Source of the DNA: Pterobdella sp. o SKG-2022
Lineage: Eukaryota; Annelida; Clitellata; Hirudinida; Piscicolidae
Assembly (NCBI GenBank): GCA_964035795.1
Contig: OZ038322.1
Span: 16,043,447-16,107,446 of the forward strand
Reading direction: 5' to 3'
Length of the DNA stretch: 64,000 bases
How positions within the stretch are numbered: position 1 is the stretch's first letter; the number at the start of each line of letters is the position of its first letter. The position numbers were made by a program, and so were the translations under genes. Shown here in pieces: positions 1 to 13,600 of the stretch. The notes under the pieces are model-generated. The model searched no databases and was not told the DNA's origin. It saw nothing but the letters and a program-made list of their open reading frames with translations.

Positions 1-126
1 ATTTTGCTGTTTCCCCTCAATCGAAAAATAGAAAACTTTCAATAAATTAAGCTGTGTCGACTTCAATTGATTGATAACTCGTTTGATTTCTGTTCTTTAT
101 AAAAATATTAATGGATTATTTCACAG

Positions 127-1144
127 AATCGTAAGTGTGCGCGAAACAAGGGTGACAGGAATATTGTCTCATATCTTGATAGGAATGTCCGTACATTTCA
201 TTGATAAACTGCAATCCATCCCCAGGTTTTTTTTTTTTACTCATTAAGTAATACCATATATCACGAATTTAAATATCGTTTTAATCATTATTTTACAACA
301 TAGTTTGAGCTATAAATTAATAGTTAATAAAACAGATTCATCCAAAATTAGTTTTCGTGGAAAATAATTCACTTAAATCTTTTTTATTTGCACATCATGT
401 AACAAAATCTTTCTAGGAATCTTTGATTATTTTTATAACCCAATAATCATCTTAAATGTTGATATTCAGACCGGTTTTAGATGGTTTGTTTCTGTACTTG
501 GCAATAACAGCTCTTCACAGCAACCAAATGTTCGAACGGATTATGTTGCTTGTTACTGAACAAGTATGTCCAAATATTGTATCAATACGATAGATCTATA
601 GTTTCAAATAGGTTTACATTTCAAACAGTGGTTTGAGATTTTAGTACTTTTTTATGAGCTTGCTCACATTCATAGGTTAAATGATGTAGAAGGGTTTTAG
701 AAACTCAACATGATTTAATGTAAATATTGAAATTTTTATTCAGGCTGCATACCCACCGAATCACTACATCAGGTAACACAAATACTCATTGTTATAAAAC
801 TATTTCTAATTGACTTTTAATTATTTTTTAAGGACAGTGCCTCAACGTAAAATTCACTTATTCACTTTTATACAACTCTTGCAACTAGCTATTCTTTGTG
901 GTTTTGGTTTTGCCCCTGTCCCATACCTTAAAATGGTCTTCCCTATCCTACATTTTGTTATGCTCCCAATAAGGTACTGCACTAGATTTCATTACATTAC
1001 CCATATAAACGATGAACACATCGATAATTACCAAAGTTAAAAATTTTAAGTTGAACAGTTACTTGAAAAATTTATTTTTTCAGACATAAACTTGTCCCTC
1101 ACCTGTTTGAAAAGAAGTTTCTGCAGTCTCTTGATGGACATTGA
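127..1144 (+). CDS. SLC4A11: SLC4A11-like transporter, C-terminal exons (partial)
   Basis: These are the last five exons of a bicarbonate/borate-transporter family (SLC4) gene: 127-225, 470-563, 744-772, 833-973 and 1084-1144 (TGA). All four junctions keep frame and use GT-AG. The joined reading matches the end of SLC4A11: a PVLDGLFLYLAI membrane segment, then AAYPPNHYIR/TVPQRKIHLFTF, then a hydrophobic segment ending VMLPIR, then the short tail LVPHLFEKKFLQSLDGH. The YIR-x-VPQRKIH signature is characteristic of SLC4A11 rather than the NBC or AE branches, which read VPLRRVHLF. Family members are plasma-membrane ion carriers (proton/hydroxyl, ammonia or borate transport has been described); the substrate here cannot be told from the tail. 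Upstream exons lie outside the window. No break is seen. Confidence 0.93.
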
Positions 1145-2796
1145 AGTGAAGTGAGAAACTCCGTGAAGTGAATTAAAGGCCGCTAGAAATTTTTGAACAC
1201 GCTTTTCTATAAGTTAACAAAATTTGTTTGAATTGAAAATTAATTTATTTAATTAAATGTAACTTACGCTATAAAAGTTCTTATTGCAATTTAAATGTGC
1301 CCATAAACCTCTTTAAACGTATGTTACTGTAACACAATAAGATATTATAAAACTTACACATTAATTATTTAAAAAACAAGCTATTTATAAAAATTTGATA
1401 TTAATTTGATGAAAAACTTATTTGATTATTTAGATTAATTTTAATGACAAGCTTTACCGCAAAATTACATGCTAGAAAACGCTTGAAATTTCTTTTTCAA
1501 CAAAGCTCCATTATTTTGTACGAACGCTTGCAGTGGACATTTGATATAGTTTTAATCTTGATTCATCGTTAAGTAAAAGTTATTCTCATAATGCTAAGAA
1601 TAAAAAAAAACAAAATTGTATTGCTATATGGCTATTAGTTTTAGCATTGTTGCTTTTACTTAAACGAATTTAACACCTTTCTATTCGTGAACTTTTAATT
1701 AAACAAAAATAAGTAAAGCAATAATTCAGTTAAATGCTAAATCATTTTGTAATTTTTTTAATAGAAATTTATTTTTTATTCTTTAACAAAATAACCAAAC
1801 ATCCTACACTTTTGTGATCAAATGTTGAATTTAGAAAGATCAATTCAATTTTAAGTCGATTGAAATTCTCCAATAACCTAAAAGTCAAAAAGGGCCATTG
1901 AATTGCACATTGGAACCAATATTTACAGTCAAAACTAAAAATCAATATAATCATATTAGCAATAACTTCATGTTTTCCACAACTATGAATAAGAGATTTT
2001 TGGAAATATTAGATCAATTGCTTATCTTCTGATATTTTTATGAATATTAATCTTCTTTATAATATCTATTTTTGTTGGATGAAATGTTGGTATAATATAA
2101 AATTGTGATATGTCTTAATACTTAAATTGACCCCGTAAGAGTTAGTAGTTTTGAAATATTAAATCTTAAAATGAAGTTAATTCACATTTATTTTTAAAAT
2201 TCATAATCGCAAATTTTAAACTTTTGGAGAAACTTATCGAAAATTTATGATAGATTTTTCTATTTATATCTTCTCACTAGCAACAAATGATTTATATCAA
2301 GCCATGTATTGTCAACGATTTTTTCAAATCGCTTTTTTTCGTAATAGTGATAGTCGCAGTATTTTGAATAATGTAAAATTGGAAGTTTGTGGTCGGTTAT
2401 AAACTAAGAGTTCATAATGATTATGTTTTTTGAATGATGAATTTGAAATCATATTAAACTTTGATGTTTTTCTTAATACAAAAAATTATATACATTAAAT
2501 TTTGGGAAAAATTAGGTTAATGCAAGAAAAAGATGCCAATGTTTACTGGGTGAAAAAAATTAGACAAAAAAACTTCCATTGCCCACTTTTTATCTTGCAA
2601 AGTTTGTGCATCAGCAAAGTACGATGCACATATAGAGTTACTTTTTCTACCTGCACAGACCATTATAGACACTAACCATTATAGGCTACCAAGTTATGCA
2701 CCAAGCTATAACTTGTAATAGTCGGAAAAAAGTGCGGCAGACGTGGTCATTAGATGGAATGAGTAAAAGTGAGAAAATCCTCTAATATAAAAAAAA
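1145..2796. other. AT-rich intergenic stretch
   Basis: This stretch follows the SLC4A11-like stop codon. It is strongly AT-rich, short frames are closed everywhere, and I see no exon-like blocks, RNA gene or repeat I can name. It presumably contains the 3' UTR of the transporter gene at its left end. Confidence 0.5.
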
Positions 2797-2895
2797 TTAT
2801 GTCGACCATTTGACCACCCCTATCTGGGGTTTCAGTTGCGCAATTGAATGGTTCCACAGGGCGCTACTCTATGTGGACTAATAATCCTCAAAGTG
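2797..2895 (-). repeat. SINE fragment, 3' body only
   Basis: This segment resembles the body of the intact SINE at 48266-48442. Both share the core CACAGGGCGCTACTC followed by a short GTG-rich stretch. Both also have an imperfect CCCC...GGGG hairpin (here CCCCTATCTGGGG) and a terminal GTCGAC-like block, in the same orientation. The tRNA-like head is missing. The position where it would be expected is occupied by the CTA array that starts about 20 bases further right. The match was made by eye and is diverged. Confidence 0.6.
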
Positions 2896-2915
2896 TTTTT
2901 TTCTAAACTACTACA

Positions 2916-4318
<1,403 letters not shown>

Positions 4319-4676
4319 AAAACCCTTATTTTATTTATGTTAATCATTGTGTTCAAGTTCATCATATTTTTCTTCGCTAATAGTTCGACCATTTTATATT
4401 TGTATTTTCAGTTGAGTTTTATATGACAAATTACTCTTAAATATTTGAATAATTATATAATGATGACAAAAACCTATGTAAATATATTTCAGATAGAAAT
4501 AATTAAGATTATTTAATATCAATATTAATATAATAATATCACAGTATTTTGAAAAAACAAAGACTCAAAACACAACGTCATATATTTTTATTAACACAAC
4601 AATCACACATGGTCTAACTATATTTATCACTTTGTTTAAAACATCAAAAAAGAAAACTTGAAACAAATCATACAAA

Positions 4677-7600
4677 ATGGGGATAATTTTAGCCGCGATG
4701 AAAGGTAATGCCGACCCAAAAAATACATCTTCTAAAAAGTCAAACGCCAAAGATGATGAGTACAAAGAATCTCCAGACCCTGAAGAGCCCAGGGTGGAAA
4801 CTTATAAAAGGCCAGGAATTGGAAATGTGACAAAAGGAGAAAAAAGCATTGGAAAAGACGAAATAATCGGAAACAAAAAACTCGTTTTCCACGATGAAGA
4901 AGATTATGAATTCTTTAAGAAGCGTAAACCATTTGCAGAAGCGTGCACTGTTCAAAAATCAGCTTTCATAAAAAATAAGCCAGAAGAAGGTATAAATAAT
5001 TCTATAATGTTTTTTATATTCCTAGAATTTTAGGATGAAGTTTTACTTATCAAAAATTATGGTTTTTAAAACAAACTTTACTTTTAAAAACTTTTGTTTT
5101 TGACCCATAAAACAGAAAAATGTTATTTTCATTGTTTTTTACTGTGATGGAAAAGTTGGTGATATGATTGAAGCAATCATATGTATCATCTCTTATAATT
5201 ATTAATACATAATTTTATTTATTCTTTTTAATAAATTTATCTTTAAAATATGATAAGTTTTATGCAAATAAGGATATATATATATCAAGATATGTACATA
5301 TATATTAACATGTATAATATAGCTATGTATTTTTTATGCATAACTTCATATCTTCATACTAGTCCAAGTGCTTACTAGGTTGGATAAAATGCTAAAAAAT
5401 ATTTTAGAATTAAACTTGGAAAATAGTCAAAAATATTGAAATATTCCAATATTAAATGCACTTTTAAAAAATAATAAACTTCACAGTAACATCAGAATGT
5501 GATATTTGCAAATTAATTGGCTATCCGAATATAAGTAGAAACATTACTATATACCGGGCACATGCTATATGCTACAACTATGAAAGAAAAGTTCCCAACT
5601 GGACTCTCCAAATACTTTACCAAGATTCCGTGTCTAACGCCGGCGGTGAAAATTTTTTTTATATTTATTTGCGCGACAGCAGAAAAGGAGTTAGAATAAA
5701 ATTTTTATAAAAATTTTTATAAAAATTATACTTATTGTTAAGGTCATCCAAGCCTGTTCCAGCCAGTCTTCTTGATGCCCTCAAAGAATCTCGTAAGACT
5801 GCTCGCGCTCTCATCTTTAAATCTCGTGCTGATTATTTTAACAACATGCTTGCATCTGTCAAACCAAACTCGAAAGTTTTTTGGAAAACTGCCAACTCCA
5901 TCCTACATATATCCCCTCCTTCTCCGCCACGCAGCTCTTCAGAAGCTATCAATCTTGTGAATACCTTTAGTAGCTTTTTTAAAAAGAAAATCGCTCTTAT
6001 TCACAAATCTTTGCCAACGTCCCTTTCGCGCTGCACAGACGCTATTCTACCAGACAATCGAACACCACTCTCTTATCTTTCATTTGTCAGTATTGAAGAA
6101 ATGAGTAGGCTAATTTGCTCTTTACCCAACAAATCTTCTCCATTAGACTTAAGCCCTACATCCACTTTAAAACGCTTTTCTCACCTCTTTGCTCCCATAA
6201 TTTCCAAACTTACCAACTTGTCTTTTTCACAAGCAATATTATCCGCCTCCTTTAAAACAGCACAAGTTCTCCCTTTTCTTAAGAAAGGCAATTTGGACCC
6301 TACCATTCCTTCGAACTACCGCCCTATTTCTAACTTGAGCACCATTTCAAAAATTATCGAAAGACTCAATCATTCAGAATAACTTCTCACGTTTCATCAT
6401 CTCCTAATTTTAATCCTTTTTAATCAGCATATCGCAAGCACCACTCAACAGAAACCACACTCTTACGCGTCACTGACAGTCTTGGCAACATCTGCGCTAC
6501 TGGACATGCGGCCGTTTTGGTTTCGCTAGACCTTTCTGCTGCTTTTGACACTCTTGATCACAATATCTTAATTGATATTTAAATAGACACTTCAATATTT
6601 CTGATCTCACTTTTTCTTGGTTTCGCTCTTACCTCTCTCAACGTTCTCAGTTCGTTAAAAGGGACAATTTCTCTTCTTCTCTTACATCACTCAACTCAGG
6701 CGTGCCGCAGGGCTCCGTTCTGGGACCAATCCTCTTCTCTCTATGCATCATCCATGTGTAGCATTATTGTACAGCACGACTTGCTTTTTCACCAGTTCGC
6801 TGATGACATCACTCTTTTCACCGGAGTCTCTCACCCAGATTCTAGCCCCACTTTCCTTAAATTATCCAGTTGTCTTTCCACTCTAAACTCCTGGTTTTCC
6901 CAAAACCAATTGAAACTAAACCCTACTAAGAGTGAGGTGATGTTTGTCGGCAGCTCTCGTCTTTTAGCAAAATACAATCTCCCTTCTGTGGTAACTCTCG
7001 ACGGCACCACACTTCCTATATCTTCCAAGCTCAAAATCTTAGGTGTCACCTTAGATTCAAACTTGAACTTTGCTCACTTTATTTCTCAAATAATCCAATC
7101 TTCCAATTTTCATATCTATGCCATAAAACAAGTACGCAAGTTCTTACCTCTTTCCACTGCTAATGCCCTCTTTATCTCACTAGTTCTTTCCAGATTGGAC
7201 TACTCTAATTCTCTTCTTTGCGGGCAGCCAAACTATCTTTTATGCAAACTTCAAGCCCTCTAAAACCACGCGGCCAAGACGGTTCTTCAGGCTGATTAAT
7301 TCAGCTCTTCCAGCGACTGTCTTGATCATTTGCACAGGTTACCTGTCTCCTAAGCATGCAAGTTTAAATTACTTTGGCTCATTGCATGCACTTTCAAGCT
7401 TGAACAACCTGCTTAGCTTCTTGATCTTTTGTCAATCAGACACACACGTCAACCACTCAAATCCTTGCACCCTGGTTTCCAGCTTCATCAACCTGTTTCT
7501 TCAGGCTTGTTTACTAGTCGCTCTTTTTCTCACCAGGCTCCACGTTTGTGGAATTCACTTCCTTCTAACTTGCGCTCATCGCCTTCTCTCATAAACTTTC

Positions 7601-10600
7601 GCAAACTTTTGAAAACTCACTTATAACATAAACATCCCCAGTCATAACCTCTTACAAACCTTGAGCGCCTCTGAAGCAATCTTGAATTGATAAGTGTGCG
7701 CTATAAAAATCTTAATAATAATAATAATAATAAAAATAGAATATAAAAATTAATTGAGAATTATTCGAGAAATTATATATTTATAAAATATTTGGAAAAA
7801 ATTTTTAACTATGATTCAGACACCGGTCATTTGAAGAACGAAGTCAATCCCATGTATCAAAGCACGCGCTTTTCAGCAAAGTTTCGCAGTGCACTTTATG
7901 ATTACGACGATAAGACAAAAAACGTCAATAGAGGGCATATGGTTGCATCCAAAATGTTCAAATTTGATAAGGTATAATAAAATTAAAATTTTTAAATTGG
8001 TTTATTGTGAAAAAATGATTTTTTTTCTATTTCAAAGTTCTATTTCGGGTCATATCATATTTGAAGTTTATCTTCTATTGACAGTTCATATTGAAGGGCT
8101 TATAGAATAATTTTAAATTGAATGCCATAAACTTATAAATGAGTGCATTCACAATTCCTTTAAGCTGCCACTATATATGAGGTTCATCAACAAAAATGTA
8201 GAGCTTTTTGTCAATATAACCATCTCAGCGCTTGACACTATCCTATAAACTTAAATTGTTATTATGAGTTTTTGAAAAATCGTTTTTCTATTATTTATAT
8301 TTTTTTGAAAAGTATAAAATGAAAATTTTGAAGTTTAAGCACATTCAATTGATATTTAAAAACTTTGTTATATTAATTTTATGAACTTTGCCGATTATTA
8401 CTGACTGTTTTCAAATTGGATTGTGAAACCTGTATAAGCTAGTTATGAACTTACATTTACTTCAAGCGAATAGTTGATACAAAAAGTAAACCAGTTTTAT
8501 AGGTTTCGAGTGTTATTGTAAGAAAGTATCTGAATAAGACCACATTTGGTTATTAATGTTTAATATATTTGACCTTGAAGATTGACACTATCATAATTAT
8601 AATCATCATCATCATCAACTCGGTGAGAGAACCACTTTTTTGTAGTGCCGGGTATGCACTCCAAAATGAGGGTCGAAGAGGCTCTCAACTACGTCAGCTT
8701 CCGACTACAAAGCATTTCAAGAATCCTTCCATCAATTTTTCACTGCTCCCCAAAAGTCACAAACAGCTCGAAGCTACATGTTTCTTTTATTACTTGCTCC
8801 AAGAAGTTTCGAGGGAGACTTTGGATGTTGGCACTCATCAACAACAACAATCATCATCGTCCTCATCATCATCATTATCATCATCTTTTTACGTCCGTTT
8901 TTACGCTAGCATGGGTTATTTTATATTTTTCAATTTTTTTTTCCATCAAGTCGGCCTGTATAGCTCAGTGGTAGAGCCTTAGACTAATTATCTAAAATTA
9001 GCGAGTTCAATCCCGCGTGAGCTGACAATTAGCATCTGTTCCAGTGTCTTCTCGCTATATCAAATTTGTAACAAGCGCTCTGAGCTGCTTTACAAATAAC
9101 GCATTACATTATAAGTGAATACCCGTAAGTTTTCAAATTCGATATGATATGATAAATATAATGATAGTTTAATGATCTTTAAAAATACTTAATGCTTAGA
9201 CTGCTTTTACTCATGCAAAGTTCGTCGAAAACACCGTTCCCCAAGACATGCACAATAATCGAGTATTCTGGAATGAATTGGAGAAATATGATACAACTGT
9301 TTTGAACCTTTATGGAAAGGTGAGAGGTTCTAAGAGGAAAATTTTTTTTAGAACAGTTTTTAGCTTTTAACTGGTTGAAATACAATTTTATATAAATTTT
9401 TTATTAAAAAACATCAAAATGAACATCCAAAAGTTTTTTTGCTTAAATAATCTTCTCTATCCAAAGTAAATACTGAAAATTATTTGCAAAAATACTTTGT
9501 TTTGTGAAAAGCCTTGAAATTCAACGTACTTGATAATGATACTTTGTTAACGAAAAGTCGACTTGTATAGCTCAGAGATACTAATTATCTGAAGTTACCG
9601 GGTTCGATCCTGCGTGGGTTGACAAGTTCCACAGTGTTTTCGCCACATATTTGTAGCAAGCGCCTTAATCTATATAGGAAAGCGCTTTTTAAATATCACA
9701 TTACATTAAATTATATTGAAATTTTTTTACTTAGCAAAATTACCTGTTGTGTTCAAAGATGAGCTTACATTATCGAGTGGAAGTAAAAATAATTGACATT
9801 ATCTTTTATTTTACAGCTAAAAGCGTGTTTGAACAAGCATATAAACAATATACAAATGATACGTTGGTGAAGATGAAAATTAAGATATAAAAACAAAAAA
9901 AAAAAACTGCACTTAAGAGAAAGAGGAAGAAGAACGGAAACAGAAAAGAATGCTGGTAGCATTGCCACGGGCAATTGCAAGGGAAATCTTCTAGCACAAT
10001 CATATTGCCTCCAAAGGGTCCCCTGACGCCTCGATAACTTTTCTACCTAACTTCTCAACAAAGCTACTGGTTGAAGGTCCGCAGCAGCCCGTCGTCTCGA
10101 ATGCAACGGGTTGAAAATAGAAGTTGCCCACCAAGCCCTGATATTTGCGGCTTTTTAATATTTCCGCAGATTTTGCGCTGGATCTTGATTCGATGGAGCT
10201 GGCGATAATGTGGGACTTGGAAAAAGCATCGACGACTGTTGCGTCTCAGACCAAGCATTTTCCATGCTTCTAAGGGAAGGTCGTTATGCCATCAGAACGA
10301 CGTCCGCCACTCCTGTCGAGCTCTGATGGTTCGAGGATACTAGGCAAGCCTATCTTCCCCAGGCATCTTTTAATAATGGAGTTGATCTCGGCGTGTCTGG
10401 AGAGTCTGCCTTCATTCAGTCGTCACGAAAGGCCATGGTAGCCTTTCGCGTCCATCCTTACACCACACTTGCAAAGGCATGTTGGGGCGCCAGAAATATT
10501 AGCCCCTACTCGAAGCGCCACCGCCACCGCCACCCGAAGCTTCTCTGCACCTAAAAAGTTTCCTAAAACGGGAATTGGCACAGCTTCCGACCACGCGGCG

Positions 10601-13600
10601 GAGTGTGCCGACTTGGCAGCAAAAAGACGACAACGGTCCCACTGGTCTGCGTCTACCAGCAAATGGTTGAGAGCGACCTCGCACAAAAGATCATCCCATT
10701 TCCGTTGGCTTCCCAAAAGATCTAACGGCGCAACACTGCATGATGCTGACGGAAAAATAGAAGAGAACTGTTTGACAGTGTCAGCGTACATGTCTGCTGT
10801 ATGGTTTAAAAATGAACAGCTCACATATATTGGAGTTGATTTGAAGACCGATCTCTTTGAAAGCGTTAATTATTTTTGTTGCATCGTTAAAGACAGAGCT
10901 AGCCTGACCACCAATTGTGGCATCGTCCTAGTATCAAATGTTCAACTCCGATGACACGTCCTTGGCAATTTTGTCGATGGCCAACGCGAAAAGTGCTGGG
11001 CCCATAGGATCACCTTGTTGAATACCCCTTGAAGAAGGAATGAGGTGTTCGCCAGCAAAAAGAGTGGACGGATTGAAGTTGGCTTCGTTAACTAAAAAGT
11101 ACAAGAACGGGTAACGAGTGGCTATCTCGCCAATGAACGTTTTACGGTCGATAGAATTAAAGGCGTTAGAAACATCGAGTTTCAAAAGCACCTTGGGATC
11201 GACTGAGTGGTTAATAAATGATCGAGTAGCATGAACGGCTGACTCACACCCCATACGAACGCCGACGCCCAACTAACAAATCCTCTTATAGCGAGTTCAT
11301 GACTGAATTCAGAAATAATTTGGAAAACAAACAACGAAAGGTGTTTCCAACGGCAATAAGACGTATACCACCACCTTTCTTTTGAAGGGCGTACAGATGA
11401 GCACCAAAGAACAAGTGCCTGATAGGATCCGGGATTTTAGTTGATGAAACAAAAGAAGCAAATCGAGAGATAGACCGAAGAACCGAATTCGCACTGGCTC
11501 CCAAGGAGGGAGATATTATGTCTTTCAAATGTTGAAGACGAAGTAAATCAGGTCCAGAACCCAAACCGTTAGGAAAAGAGAGGATCGCTTTCCTAACCGA
11601 AGACTGTCATAACTGGTGCTGTAAGAATGTGGTTGGGATTAATATCTGAAACTGGGTCACCCAAAGGAGGTATGGATCTAAGGGAGGAAACCGTTTTCGG
11701 GACCATTGGGGCAAAGACATTGTCGGAGGAGAGGAGGTGGACCGCGCCCTTTATGTCGAAGTCATTGAATTTAGAATAGACCATTTGTTTCAAAGGTGTA
11801 ATTGAGCTTTTAGACGAAAAATTTGACTTTGGGGGTCTCGTACTTATGTCCGAGAGACCTGATAACGACATAAAATAAGAAATATTGAGCTTAACTGAAG
11901 ATGCTGGAAAAGAATTGGATACGCTACCAGGAGACGGGTGGTGAAGAACCACTTCTGCGAAAGCCAATAAACGTTGCCATGAGATAATGTCATTGGAAGA
12001 CAAGACTGACTCAATTAATTGGACTAATGAGACTGCGAAAACCACTCTTGCTCCTTTGGGAATACGACAAATAATGAATGAATTAAGTTTCATGTCTTGC
12101 AAAAATTTGGAGAATGCTTCGTCGGGGAGATGCTTATTCAGTTTGAACAGAGGCCGGGATATGGTCGATATCTGAGCAATAAGGACAGGACCAATTACTT
12201 CCAATAAGAAGCCCCTGTACGCATGACAATTCAACGCACTTAAGATGAAAAAACGTAGCGCATTTTCTACATTTGACTGCAGCTAGTCTTTTATGTAGCT
12301 TGCAAGAACTGCATGTAAATGAATAAAGCAGATTAGATAAGTGAAATTGACTGGAAGAGACGTTTTCGGGTTGTGATCAATGGGGAACTGGGGAAATTGA
12401 CAAATTAGAGATGGACGGATTACTGTCAAGAAGAGGAAGAGGCTGACCGGAGGGGTGAAGGGCAGACGACACGCCAATGGCTTCCACATTATGGACGAAA
12501 CGGCGAGGAACCCGGAAGACCCTGTGTGGACGATCCAAAGGGGGCATGGGAAAGAATTATGGAAGATTAATAAAAGTGTCTAACAAATGGTATTGAAAAG
12601 GCAGGATGGTCAAGAAAGACATGAATAGAAAAATAAACTTTGAATGGACCTAAAGAAATATAAGTTGAAATTGGAAAAAAACCTGAAGTGTTTTCAACAA
12701 TTTGTTTTGTAAATGCACAAATTAATACCAATTGAAGCTGGATAATGGAAAATATAATTGAAGCATGATAAATGAACCATGAAAAATGGGTCATTTAAGT
12801 GGAAAAATATTGAAATATTATATGAATTAAAACTCATAAAAAAAAAAAATAAATTGATAAATAGAGAATGAAATAACTGGAGCTAGAATAATGAAATTAA
12901 GAATTGAAATTAAGACTGAGAACCCATTAAACAAGTAACTAAAAACAAACAAAAACTAAATCAAAGATAGAATGTGAAACTTAGTATAATTGAAGCATGA
13001 TAAATGAACCATGAAAGGGGGGTCATACAAGTGGAAAAATATTGAAATATTATATGAATTAAAACTCATAAAAAATAAATGAATTGATAAATTGTGTTCA
13101 AATGATTTGCAGTTTTGGCTTTAAGTTTGTTTTGGTAGACATTTTGAGAAATGTTATCATTAAGACATTTTGTTGGTTTTTAAAAATTTGAAACTCATAT
13201 TTTAATTAATAATCTTCTTTAGCCAAAGTATATACTGCAAATTATTTGAAATTATGTACAAAGCTTTTCGTTAACAAAGTAACATTATCATGTACGTACT
13301 TGATAATGTTAAATTTTTAACGAAAAGCTTCGTAATTAATAAAATTGCCTTTAGTGTTCAAATAATTTGCAATATTTTAATTAATACATTAATAAATGAG
13401 ATTAATAATATTAAATTAGCATTTTTAACAAAAAATATTTCAATTTAAACCCATTGAAACGCTCCTTTGGGCTAAACTATTTTGTAGGTTTCATGAACTA
13501 TCAAAATAATTTTAATTCTTTTTAGATTTGGTTAGTTTGCGGGCCTCTTTATATGCCAAAATTAGAAGCAAATGGAGATTGGAAAATAGAATATGATGTT

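Noticed and set aside
8956..9026. Possible functional tRNA gene (tRNA-Ile-like)
   Set aside because: Acceptor stem does not pair, and the same head with a common non-tRNA body recurs at 9553 and 42490, so it is a SINE.
10469..10954. 161-codon plus-strand open frame
   Set aside because: It is the antisense shadow of the retroelement's RT/endonuclease region, which has clear family motifs on the minus strand.
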